45,401 nt of DNA from Bacteroidota bacterium. GTDB taxonomy: Bacteria; Bacteroidota; Ignavibacteria; Kryptoniales; JAKASW01. The notes under the pieces were generated by a model. The model had not been told where the DNA came from. It ran no database searches and saw nothing but the letters and a program-made list of their open reading frames with translations. The translations under genes and the position numbers were made by a program. How positions within the stretch are numbered: position 1 is the stretch's first letter; each line of letters starts with the position of its first letter. Shown here piece after piece: positions 18,550 through 26,194 of this stretch. The DNA lies in contig JAJZNW010000069.1 of assembly GCA_021811615.1 (NCBI GenBank), forward strand, positions 1-45,401, in the 5' to 3' direction.

Positions 18550-19272
18550 TCAGAAGGAAGAAAGGAGAGTCGCCGCAGAGATAGCAGCGGTTTCGGACCT
18601 AAGCCGCCCTTTGCCGAGTGAGAGACTTGCAAATCCGTTTTCAATCAGGTAGGCGATCTCGTTGTCCGAGAATCCGCCTTCGGGGCCTACAAGTGCGACG
18701 ACGGAAGCTCCGGGTTTCATTCCGGACAAATATTCCGCGGCCATGGCTTCTGCCTTTTCGTGGAGCACAACCTTCCGACCGTACTCCACACTCATTTGGA
18801 CGGCCTGTTTCAGATTTTCAAGGAATACCAATTCAGGGATTCGGCTGCGGAGAGATTGCTTGACCGCCGCTTTGACGATAGCCTGCAGGCGTTCCAGCCG
18901 CGGGCTGGGCTTTTCGCTCCTCTCTGAATAGAATAACAGGAATTTATGTGTTCCGAGTTCCGTGCATTTCTCGATGGCCGTCTCAATTTTGGAAATCGGC
19001 TTCAATAGTGCCATGGCAATACAGAACTCCCGCGAGGGAGCGTTCAGATTTTCATATTCTTCGAGCACATAGCAGATGGAAGACTCCTTCCCAACCGAAC
19101 TCACGACGCAGAGGAGCGACTTGCCTGCCCCATCCGTCGCGAGTATTTTTTCGCCGGTCCGCACCCTGAGAACTCTCGAGAGATGGAAGTTCTCTTCACC
19201 GTCAATCGAAAGGATCGTTTTACCGGACGGATCGCTTCCGAGGTTTTTCTTATCGAAGATGAATTGTTCCAT
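18550..19272 (-). CDS. rsmE: 16S rRNA (uracil1498-N3)-methyltransferase RsmE
   Basis: RsmE methylates U1498 in the decoding region of 16S rRNA. I place the start at the ATG 19270-19272 (MEQFIFDKK), giving 240 aa; an open frame continues upstream but overlaps the previous gene and is not needed. Features are HLSRVLRVRTGEKILATDG near the N-terminus (PUA-like domain) and the SPOUT knot with VVALVGPEGGFSDNEI and LSLGKGRLRSETAAI at the C-terminus, the AdoMet site. The ATG overlaps the upstream stop as TAATG, so translation is coupled to the Omp85-type gene. Confidence 0.95.
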   Translation of the reverse strand: MEQFIFDKKNLGSDPSGKTILSIDGEENFHLSRVLRVRTGEKILATDGAGKSLLCVVSSVGKESSICYVLEEYENLNAPSREFCIAMALLKPISKIETAIEKCTELGTHKFLLFYSERSEKPSPRLERLQAIVKAAVKQSLRSRIPELVFLENLKQAVQMSVEYGRKVVLHEKAEAMAAEYLSGMKPGASVVALVGPEGGFSDNEIAYLIENGFASLSLGKGRLRSETAAISAATLLSSF

Positions 19273-20576
19273 TATATTGTAACACCAAAATCGAGTATGA
19301 ACTCCCAGACTCTGTCGCTCCCGCGGGCGTAATCGGCCTGGACCACGGCATCGTACGGAAGCAGAAGGCAAAGTCCGCCGCCGTAGCCGTAAAGTGCGCC
19401 ATTCATGTTGAAATTCAGCCGCTTGCTCATCGTCTCTCCTGCATCCGCGAAGAAAGTCCAGTACAATCCGATCCGGTTGGATACGTATTGTCTGAGCGGA
19501 ACGTCCGGTATTTCGAAATACATCTGCTTGATGATAGGTATCCGGAGTTCCAGATTCGCACCGACGATGCTTTCACCTTCCGAAACGGTATTGAACATGC
19601 CGCGAATGCGCTCGTTGTATCCGATGAAGACATGACTGTACGGCGGGATCTGCGGGCCTTCGGAAAGATTTGCATGGACTCGTGCGGCAATTGTGAACAT
19701 CCCGGAGAGACTGAGGAAGTCCCTTGCGTCGAGGGAAAGTCTGCCGAAATTGACGAGGCCTTGGCCGAGGCCGTACTTCTCGATAGCCATATAGACATAA
19801 GCGCCGCGAGTGGCAAAGACCCTGAGGTTTCTGGAATCGTAGGTATAGGCGAGTTTCAGCGAGGCAAACAAATCGGTTCCGGTGGGAGAAAGGACCAGGC
19901 CCGTGGTGTCGGCATCTCTTGCGACGTAGTTGTAGGCGGCGCCTAGAGTCAATGTGGAATAATATCCGAACCTTCTGCCGACATCCAGCTTGACGTTGCC
20001 GAAGCTGTCGTTGAATTGCCCGCTGGCGCTGCCGGTTTGCACGCCGAAGTTTCTGCCGTGGGAATAGCTCCCTTCCATGGAAAGTGTGTAGTTGCGTCCC
20101 GGACCGAAGAAGGGATCGCTGAAGCTCACTGCCACGAACGGGTCGTACCCCAGGGCAAAAGAGCCGGCCACCCTTTCCTCGCGCCCCTGAAAATTCTGGT
20201 CCTGGATCCCCGCCCCGAAGTACAGCCGTGTCCAATCCCTGTCCTGAAAGCCGACTACGGGATAGGGCCAGATGTACCACGATTCCTCGACATAGATGAG
20301 AAGGTCGATCTCGTTTTTGGCAACAGGCTCCGGCTGAAAGAGCACTTTGGTGAAAAGACCGGTGCTGTAGAGCCTTTCGCGTCCGTACTCCAGCTCGCCT
20401 GAAGTGACTGTGTCGCCACTTCCAAAGGGAAGTTCACGAAGTATTACGTAGTTCCTGGTTGTCTTATTCCCCTCGATGATAATTCTGTTGAGAACGTAAT
20501 GGCCGGCAGAGTCCTCGGCCTTGAGTCCGGAAAACGCAACAAGTAAGAGAGATAGGACGGTAATCCGCCGGTACAT
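19272..20576 (-). CDS. Outer-membrane Omp85-type protein with one POTRA domain
   Basis: The 434-aa protein has a signal peptide (residues 1-20, ending GLKA), one POTRA domain (about 28-98, VLNRIIIEGNKTT ... RLYSTGLFTKVLF ... EIDLLIYVEE), and a 16-strand-like barrel (110-434). GYNERIRGM contains the Omp85 barrel RG motif and the chain ends in an aromatic-poor DFGVTI. With a single POTRA it is shorter than BamA (five) or TamA (three), and resembles small surface-antigen proteins of Bacteroidota. Function (assembly, lipid or protein export) is not known. The gene lies 2 bp after the REC-kinase gene and overlaps rsmE. Confidence 0.85.
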   Translation of the reverse strand: MYRRITVLSLLLVAFSGLKAEDSAGHYVLNRIIIEGNKTTRNYVILRELPFGSGDTVTSGELEYGRERLYSTGLFTKVLFQPEPVAKNEIDLLIYVEESWYIWPYPVVGFQDRDWTRLYFGAGIQDQNFQGREERVAGSFALGYDPFVAVSFSDPFFGPGRNYTLSMEGSYSHGRNFGVQTGSASGQFNDSFGNVKLDVGRRFGYYSTLTLGAAYNYVARDADTTGLVLSPTGTDLFASLKLAYTYDSRNLRVFATRGAYVYMAIEKYGLGQGLVNFGRLSLDARDFLSLSGMFTIAARVHANLSEGPQIPPYSHVFIGYNERIRGMFNTVSEGESIVGANLELRIPIIKQMYFEIPDVPLRQYVSNRIGLYWTFFADAGETMSKRLNFNMNGALYGYGGGLCLLLPYDAVVQADYARGSDRVWEFILDFGVTI

Positions 20577-20578
20577 GA

Positions 20579-21676
20579 TTACCGCGCGGGGATTAGTAGG
20601 GTTACTTTTGTTCCGTCGTTTTCAGAGGAAGAAATATCCAGCGTACAATTGTTTATCCTGGCCAGGTTGCCTGCGATGTAGAGGCCAAGTCCGGCACCCT
20701 GCTGCTGTTGTTTGTCTTTATTTACCTGGTAGAACTTATCGAATATCTTTGAGAGTTCTTGCTGGGGCATCCCCACCCCGGTGTCTGCAACCTCCAGCCT
20801 GACCCGGTCTCCGTCGGTCGCAGCCGATAGAGTGACGGAACCCTTCGAGGTGAATTTTACCGCATTGGAGAGAAGGCGTCCGACGATATCCCTGATCAGC
20901 GTATCGGAAGCCACGACGCGTAGAGGCTTATCGACATTTACATTGAAAGCCAGCTCTTTGCCCGTCGCGAGCGGAGTATACTCGTCAACCACCGATTTAA
21001 GCGACTCTGACAAATCGAATTCACGTTTGTCCGATTGATAATAGCTTGCTGTCTGACCGGAATCGATCTGGATTGTGATCAGGAAATCGTCGACAAGGTT
21101 CTTCAGCCTGCCGCCGCCGTGATGGATCAGGTCGGCAAACTCTTTCAGCTCGTTCGTTGTAATAGACGTGGCCGCACTGCTGATTATCTCGGAGAAGCCG
21201 ATGATGTAAGTCAGAGGCGTATTGAGTTCATGAGAAAGGGTCGAGAGTATCTGTTCCTTCAGCGCGTCAAACTCATTTTGCATCGCACTACGCATCGAAG
21301 CGGCGCGCTTGAGTTTGCCTCTTACAGTAGTAACAAGCTCGTCGATGTCGATCGGTTTGGTAAGGTAGTCATCCGCTCCAAGTTCCTTCCCTTCGCGCAC
21401 GTGCGCACGATCGGAGAGGGCGCTCAGGAAAATGAACGGAACCGAGCGAAGTTCGGGGATGCCCTGGACTTTCTCGTAGAATTCAAATCCGCCCATCTCA
21501 GGCATATAGATGTCGCTGATGATCAGGTCCGGTTTTTCCGTCTCGAGGAATTGGAGAGCAAGAGATGCATCCTTCGCGCTCAGGGTCCGATACCCCTCAT
21601 CTTCAAGGATTGTAGAGAACAACTCCAGATTAGCCTGCTCGTCGTCGACGAGCAAGATGAGTGCGGGGTCTGCCAA
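20579..21676 (-). CDS. Response-regulator/histidine-kinase hybrid (REC-HisKA-HATPase)
   Basis: The 365-aa soluble protein begins with a receiver domain (6-120; acidic pocket DDE at 11-13, phospho-accepting Asp55, Lys107), followed by a HisKA helix with His149 in STLSHELNTPLTYIIGFSEI and a HATPase domain with a LLSNAVKF N-box, DTGVGM G1 box and GAGLGLYIAG G2 box. There is no transmembrane or sensor domain, so input must arrive by phosphorylation of the receiver. The TTG start (21674-21676) lies 15 bp after secG; an upstream transcript from the secG promoter is likely. Partner proteins are not in the window. Confidence 0.93.
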   Translation of the reverse strand: MADPALILLVDDEQANLELFSTILEDEGYRTLSAKDASLALQFLETEKPDLIISDIYMPEMGGFEFYEKVQGIPELRSVPFIFLSALSDRAHVREGKELGADDYLTKPIDIDELVTTVRGKLKRAASMRSAMQNEFDALKEQILSTLSHELNTPLTYIIGFSEIISSAATSITTNELKEFADLIHHGGGRLKNLVDDFLITIQIDSGQTASYYQSDKREFDLSESLKSVVDEYTPLATGKELAFNVNVDKPLRVVASDTLIRDIVGRLLSNAVKFTSKGSVTLSAATDGDRVRLEVADTGVGMPQQELSKIFDKFYQVNKDKQQQQGAGLGLYIAGNLARINNCTLDISSSENDGTKVTLLIPAR

Positions 21677-21691
21677 TTTAATAGGACCCGG

Positions 21692-22042
21692 CTATTTCTG
21701 AGGAGTGGGTGCGGGTGTTTGAAGCGGAACCTGAGGGACCTGCTGCGCAGGAAGGCTTCGCTGGCCCTGTGTCTGAAGAAAGCTCTTCTGCTGATTGGTC
21801 GCCTTGTTCGGCAGAAAAAAGAGATTAATCAGGAATGCCAGGGCTATGAACACCGTGCCGAGAATTGTCGTCATCCTCGACAGAATATCCGCAGTCTTCC
21901 TGACTCCAAACATATTGCCGAAACCTGCGCTAGCTCCCCCGAAGGAACCAGCCAGACCTCCCCCTTTGCTCGATTGCATCAACACAACCACAATCAGAAG
22001 GATGGCTACGATGATTTCCAATACGACTAAGAATGCGTACAA
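21692..22042 (-). CDS. secG: Preprotein translocase subunit SecG
   Basis: SecG is the small SecYEG subunit that aids protein export. At 116 aa it has two membrane helices (residues 2-22 and 52-72) joined by the conserved LMQSSKGGGLAGSFGG loop, then a Gln/Pro-rich tail. The start is TTG (22040-22042) preceded by AAAGGTGAAGAG as ribosome site. A promoter candidate lies 24-52 bp upstream. It heads the run secG-REC kinase-Omp85-rsmE-ppc. Confidence 0.96.
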   Translation of the reverse strand: MYAFLVVLEIIVAILLIVVVLMQSSKGGGLAGSFGGASAGFGNMFGVRKTADILSRMTTILGTVFIALAFLINLFFLPNKATNQQKSFLQTQGQRSLPAQQVPQVPLQTPAPTPQK

Positions 22043-22065
22043 CTCTTCACCTTTGTTTTAGATAG

Positions 22066-22094
22066 AATTTAGCCCCTGCCGGTCTGAAATGCAA
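22066..22094 (-). promoter_or_regulatory. Putative secG promoter
   Basis: On the minus strand TTGCAT (22089-22094), a 17-bp spacer and TAAATT (22066-22071) stand 24 bp before the secG TTG. The right arm of a nearby inverted repeat overlaps the -35 box. The elements fit sigma70 consensus moderately. Confidence 0.45.
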
Positions 22095-22112
22095 TTATCA
22101 GTGTCATTTCAG
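22084..22112. repeat. Inverted repeat between yhhQ and secG
   Basis: CTGAAATG (22084-22091) and CATTTCAG (22105-22112) form a perfect 8-bp inverted repeat with 13 bp between. No T-tract follows on either strand. It could be a stem-loop ending the yhhQ transcript or an operator overlapping the secG promoter. Confidence 0.5.
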
Positions 22113-22122
22113 GGTGAAACGA

Positions 22123-22857
22123 TCACTCCTTCCCGGCGGCGGTCTGCCTGCTCCAGGCAAATGGGCTGAAATTTGTCGATGTGTCGAAAGTGTCCATACT
22201 CTCCGTCCGTTTCAGAAATCTGACGACGGCATAGGTCAGAGGCGTGGCTGTTGTCTCGTAGGCAGACTTCACCAGCCACTGGGAGACGATCAGAGTGACG
22301 AGACTGTTCCCCGGAATCAATCCTCCAAAGGCTAAAGTTACGAATATGAAGGAGTCCGCGAGTTGCCCGACTATTGTCGAGCCGATGGTCCTGGTCCAAA
22401 GGTATTTCCCTGCCGTAACTATCTTCATCTTTGCCAGGACAAATGAATTAAGGAACTCGCCGGCTAAGTACGCTACGAATGATGCTGCGAGTAAACGCGG
22501 GACCATGTTGAAGATGGAAGCATACGCCTTCTGTGATTCGGCAGGCGAACCCAGCGTATCCCAAATCGATGCCGGTGGAAGGTGGATGCTGACGAGAATT
22601 ACCAACACAGCGAATAGGTTGCACGCGAACCCGATCCAGATTACCTGACGTGCGCGCGCGTATCCGTAGACTTCTGTGAGGACGTCGCCGAATATATAGG
22701 AAACCGGGAACACGATGGTCCCGGCGGGAAGGAACACCGGGCCGAATGAGAACAGCTTGACGGCAACAACATTTGAAATAACAAGGCTGGTGACGAAAAC
22801 GGCTGCTATGGCCGGAAGCCATTTCTCCCGCCCCGTCGGAGCAACGGCCGCGTTCAT
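22123..22857 (-). CDS. yhhQ: Queuosine-precursor transporter (YhhQ/VUT family)
   Basis: The 244-aa protein has about six to seven hydrophobic helices and the family's signature segments VKLFSFGPVFLPAGTIVFP, FGDVLTEVYGYARARQVIW and TIGSTIVGQLADSFIFV. E. coli YhhQ imports preQ0 and preQ1. The gene overlaps queF by four bases (ATGA) and uses GGGGAGAG as ribosome site, so the two are coupled. Together they import preQ0 and reduce it for insertion by Tgt, also encoded in this window. The gene symbol follows the E. coli name. Confidence 0.9.
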   Translation of the reverse strand: MNAAVAPTGREKWLPAIAAVFVTSLVISNVVAVKLFSFGPVFLPAGTIVFPVSYIFGDVLTEVYGYARARQVIWIGFACNLFAVLVILVSIHLPPASIWDTLGSPAESQKAYASIFNMVPRLLAASFVAYLAGEFLNSFVLAKMKIVTAGKYLWTRTIGSTIVGQLADSFIFVTLAFGGLIPGNSLVTLIVSQWLVKSAYETTATPLTYAVVRFLKRTESMDTFDTSTNFSPFAWSRQTAAGKE

Positions 22858-23294
22858 CTCTCCCCGTGTTCCGCTTCCACGCTTATGGCGATCCCGCCCC
22901 GTACGGCGAAGTCAGCTTTGACCTTGCACCACTTTGGAGAAAGAGCCTCCACAAGATCGTCGAGGATAACGTTCGCTACATGTTCATTGAAGACTCCCTG
23001 GTTCCTGAAAGACCACAGATAGAGTTTCAGCGATTTGGACTCGACGATCTTTTTGTCGGGTATATACTGGATCGACAGCTTGGCGAAATCGGGTTGACCG
23101 GTGGCCGGACAAAGGCAGGTGAACTCATCGGTACCGAGCGTCACGACATAGTTTCTCCCGCGATGGTGGTTCGGGAAAGTTTCCAGTTTCTTCTCCGCCA
23201 CACTTTTCTTTCCCAGCAGCGTAAGGCCGGAAAGATCGTCCAGGCGGGTCATTTTCGTTTTGACGACAGTCTTTCTATTCTTGTTTACAGCCAT
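22854..23294 (-). CDS. queF: NADPH-dependent 7-cyano-7-deazaguanine reductase QueF
   Basis: QueF reduces preQ0 nitrile to preQ1 amine. The 146-aa protein is the short, unimodular type. The catalytic Cys62 and Asp69 are in TCLCPATGQPDFA; the NADPH-binding family motif ESKSLK is at 85-90 and NEHV (102-105) supplies the conserved His. It starts the queF-yhhQ pair. The preceding DUF6483 gene lies on its downstream genome side, not in this unit. Confidence 0.96.
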   Translation of the reverse strand: MAVNKNRKTVVKTKMTRLDDLSGLTLLGKKSVAEKKLETFPNHHRGRNYVVTLGTDEFTCLCPATGQPDFAKLSIQYIPDKKIVESKSLKLYLWSFRNQGVFNEHVANVILDDLVEALSPKWCKVKADFAVRGGIAISVEAEHGER

Positions 23295-23354
23295 CTCATT
23301 CCATTGTTGGTTGTCTAAAGCACAACTTCGCCGAAGTGCAATTGCGGTAGGCAG

Positions 23355-24020
23355 TCAGACCTTATCGGTGCGTTGCCGGATCTCGGTGAGTTCCCTCAGT
23401 GCGTCTTCCGCTTCAGTGCGCGGAAGGTGCCCCGTCTCTAGCTCGGAGTCTGATTTTTTCAGGAGTCTCTCATAATAAGATATCCCTTCGCCAGCAAACG
23501 ACGGCGACTCATCGACGATCTCGAAGATTACGTCCTCGGCTTTGTCGAATCGGGCGGTGTATTCGTAATAGTCTATCAGCCTTCGCTTCATGTCAGCAGG
23601 GAGTTCATAGTCTTTCAGTTTCCCGATAACGGAATCCACGTTATAGATGCCTTTCTGCCCGTCGACCTCTTCTATCCCTTTGATCGTGTCCGTCATCAGC
23701 CGAAGCGCCTTGAGAAAGAGGCCTGCGCTGACCGAGTCCTCATCTTTGAGCTCGAGTATCTCGCCTTTCTCTTTGAGAAGCACCCCTGCGGTGTAGAGTC
23801 TTGACCGGGCAAGAGCGGGATCGGGACCTAAAACATTTTTGAGATCTGAAACAGGCAGGCGCTCGATCGTGTCGGTGTCCAGACCGAGCAGTGAACGTCC
23901 GGTGTTCTCCACCTCGAGCAGAGCGGCGTCATAATTCTTCGTTTCCCTGAAGAAAATGATCCTTGCAAGCGCCCTCCCGAGCATGGAAAACATCCTGAGT
24001 ATGTAGTCACTCTCAAACAA
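23355..24020 (-). CDS. DUF6483-like protein of unknown function
   Basis: The 221-aa, mostly helical, soluble protein begins MFESDYILRMFSMLGRALAR, which matches my memory of the DUF6483 family. Acidic helices suggesting TPR-like repeats follow, for example KRRLIDYYEYTARFDKAEDV. There is no signal peptide. It starts with TTG (24018-24020). No function is known and the neighbours (queF, DUF72) give no clear hint. Confidence 0.6.
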   Translation of the reverse strand: MFESDYILRMFSMLGRALARIIFFRETKNYDAALLEVENTGRSLLGLDTDTIERLPVSDLKNVLGPDPALARSRLYTAGVLLKEKGEILELKDEDSVSAGLFLKALRLMTDTIKGIEEVDGQKGIYNVDSVIGKLKDYELPADMKRRLIDYYEYTARFDKAEDVIFEIVDESPSFAGEGISYYERLLKKSDSELETGHLPRTEAEDALRELTEIRQRTDKV

Positions 24021-24100
24021 AATTCACTCAATCAATTCAGAATTTCTTTCACGATCTACGACATGGCATGAAAAATTAAGAAGCGGACGAGTCAGAAACC

Positions 24101-24181
24101 AGTGACTCGGGGGTAGATTCTATAATAATATCACCGCTTCGCGGTTGATGTTTATGCAAAATGAGTCACTACCCACTCGGG
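24101..24181. repeat. Nested inverted repeats upstream of the DUF6483 gene
   Basis: An outer inverted repeat AGTGACTC (24101-24108) / GAGTCACT (24163-24170) encloses an inner hairpin ATCACCGC (24130-24137), TTC loop, GCGGTTGAT (24141-24149). GGGTAG (24111-24116) can alternatively pair with CTACCC (24169-24174). ACTCGGG also occurs directly on both sides (24105-24111 and 24175-24181). It lies in the 254-bp gap between two same-strand genes. Confidence 0.5.
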
Positions 24182-24274
24182 AAATGTTAGTGGATGAAAA
24201 AAGAGTATTGGGACATAAATGACCCGATGAGGATTCGGGGAAGACTCTTTCCCACGACAAGCCAAAGCACGATC

Positions 24275-25222
24275 TCAAAACAACGTATCCTGCGGCCCAA
24301 CGCTCACCCTTACCGCCGCTTTCTCGAGCTCCGGGAAGTATTTGATGACGGTATCGGGCATCCTGACCCTCTGCTGGTTCCTGAGCCGCCTTACCAGTTC
24401 CAAAGCGTTTGCGACCGCTTTGCCCATCGGATGGTTGTTCGCCACGACGTAGATCTTACTGCATCTCTCGCCGACTTTCCTGATCTTCGCCTCGATTTCA
24501 TCGAGTTCCGCCACGCTGTACAGATAGTTGTACCGGTCGTTTCTCCCCGGCTCGGTCAAATCGAAAGAGTCGCGTGCGGACCTTTTCTGCGCGAGAGATT
24601 TTCGACCGAGTTTCCAGGCTTCCTGGTTCCTGCCGTGCAACCTGAAATAGCCGACCTCGCCGACGATATCCGGATCGAGGCCGACCAAACCGTCGAGACC
24701 CGGCTGATCTATGGCAATGACATCCGCACGCCGATCCGCAATGAACTCGGACGCAGAATCGGTGTACCACGATGAATGACGCAGCTCCAGGAAAAGCCTT
24801 ATGCCTGCAAACCCATCTACGATCGAAGCGATCCTGTCCCTGGCCGCAGGGGTATCCCTGAAATACTCTGAGAATTGCACAAGGAGACCGCCCAATTTTC
24901 GTGATTCCACGAAAGGGGCGAGGAATTCCGATACGATGGTCTTATCGGCTGAGATCTCACGCGACCCGACCGTCCGGCCATGACTGAAGCTATTGTGAAG
25001 CTTGACGAGGAAGACGAACCTTTCGTTGGGCTCGACCTCCCTGAGCCATTTTTCAGCGACTGCGGGGGAAAAATGCCGGTAGAAAGTGCTGTTCACCTCG
25101 ACACAATCGAAGAAGCCCGAGTAGAATGCAAGCCGAGAAAAACCTCTTGGCGGGTCGATCGGATAAAAAGGGCCCACCCAATCTTCATAACTCCAACCGG
25201 CTGTTCCACCGACCACTTCCAA
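24275..25222 (-). CDS. DUF72 family (YecE-like) protein
   Basis: The 315-aa protein shows the DUF72 TIM-barrel pattern: VVGGTAGWSYEDWVGPFYP at the start, FDCVEVNSTFYRHF, FLVKLHNSFSH, LLVQFSEYF, FLELRHSSWY, YFRLHGRNQ and YVVANNHPMGKAVANAL. The fold resembles phosphate-dependent TIM barrels; no reaction is established. The TTG start (25220-25222) is supported by a GGAGG ribosome site 7 bp upstream and by the standard GTAGW beginning. No obvious operon partner. Confidence 0.88.
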   Translation of the reverse strand: MEVVGGTAGWSYEDWVGPFYPIDPPRGFSRLAFYSGFFDCVEVNSTFYRHFSPAVAEKWLREVEPNERFVFLVKLHNSFSHGRTVGSREISADKTIVSEFLAPFVESRKLGGLLVQFSEYFRDTPAARDRIASIVDGFAGIRLFLELRHSSWYTDSASEFIADRRADVIAIDQPGLDGLVGLDPDIVGEVGYFRLHGRNQEAWKLGRKSLAQKRSARDSFDLTEPGRNDRYNYLYSVAELDEIEAKIRKVGERCSKIYVVANNHPMGKAVANALELVRRLRNQQRVRMPDTVIKYFPELEKAAVRVSVGPQDTLF

Positions 25223-25344
25223 ATCAAGTCCTCCATCGTAGCATGACTACGCAAGGTCGGTCAAACGGAGAACATCTTCAATTCACGGCCAACTTCTGCT
25301 TCACACCGGAAGCCTGAGGAGATAGAGTGAAGACTACCGGTTGT

Positions 25345-25878
25345 TCATAGAAGGATCGAGAAACCGACCATGATCCTTCTGGCAAAAACACTTTCCTTGA
25401 AGCCGTGGATATCGGCTTTGAATGCCTGATAGCGGTACTCGATCCTCACCAGCGATCTTCCACCGAGCACCATCACTTTCAGACCGCCCCCCGCATTGAG
25501 GAAGGTGATCGCGGAGAGATATGTGGCGTCTTTCTGGATTGGTTGGTAAAACGGGAAGCCGTTGCCGGCTCCGTAACCTGCGAGGACAAAGGGGACGACC
25601 GAATTGTATCCCATACCGTAGCTATAGGAGATATTGGCGCTCGCATTAACCGCAGGGCTTTGCCCTCTGAATGCGGCCCATGCGACCTCAGGTTCCAGAG
25701 AGAGACCCGGCACGACAAAGAGCCCCGGGCGGAAAGCCAAGCCGATCTGGTTGTGCCCCCCGCCCGGATCGGAAAAAGAGTTTGCATCGGTGGATAGCGA
25801 CATTTCCCATCGAGGCAGGAACCCCTGGCAAAATGCGGTCGTGGGGAGAAAGGCCATTAAGAAGAGAAGCGTCTTCAT
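25345..25878 (-). CDS. Small outer-membrane beta-barrel protein
   Basis: I start at the ATG 25876-25878 (MKTLLFLMAFLPTTAFCQ), which gives a clean signal peptide and has AAGGGA upstream; the longer open frame adds 11 residues. The remaining 160 residues alternate beta-strand-like and glycine-rich turns: EPEVAWAAF, PFVLAGYGAGNG, FLNAGGGLKVMV, VRIEYRY, and end in GFSILL. It resembles eight-stranded OmpW/OmpA-like barrels. The 40887-41498 product shows the same landmarks, so they are paralogues. Confidence 0.8.
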   Translation of the reverse strand: MKTLLFLMAFLPTTAFCQGFLPRWEMSLSTDANSFSDPGGGHNQIGLAFRPGLFVVPGLSLEPEVAWAAFRGQSPAVNASANISYSYGMGYNSVVPFVLAGYGAGNGFPFYQPIQKDATYLSAITFLNAGGGLKVMVLGGRSLVRIEYRYQAFKADIHGFKESVFARRIMVGFSILL

Positions 25879-26194
25879 ATTGTTATCCCTTTCACAAGTT
25901 TTCACACGCAAACGGTGCCCGCGCCGATTTCGGACAACTCGCGGTTCAACTGTGAGATAATAGGCTTTCGGTACCGGATCTTAAGTGTCTTGGAGCACTA
26001 TGTCGAAAGTTTATGCCGCGCATCACATGCACCTCAGGTCGGTTCCTCATGTCTCCCGCCCCACCTGCCCGGTTAATGATGACGGTATCAATCCGTTAAT
26101 GTCGTAAAACACATTTACCAGGGACTATTCGATGTACTCATCGATCCGCCGCACATCTCAAACCAGACTGGATGCCGCCTGAGATCTTGCGGGT
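25879..26194. other. 316-bp intergenic region
   Basis: This lies between the small barrel gene and the end of the Ig-like lipoprotein gene, both minus strand. A short hairpin TCGATG/CATCGA (26129-26144) occurs about 50 bp after the lipoprotein stop but has no T-tract. No gene, RNA or clear promoter was seen. Confidence 0.5.

Noticed and set aside
21035..22030. 331-aa plus-strand open frame
   Set aside because: Antisense of the REC kinase and secG; both real products have clear motifs.
26129..26144. Hairpin TCGATG-TACT-CATCGA after the Ig-like lipoprotein gene
   Set aside because: Only 6 bp stem and no T-tract on the minus strand, so I do not call it a terminator.
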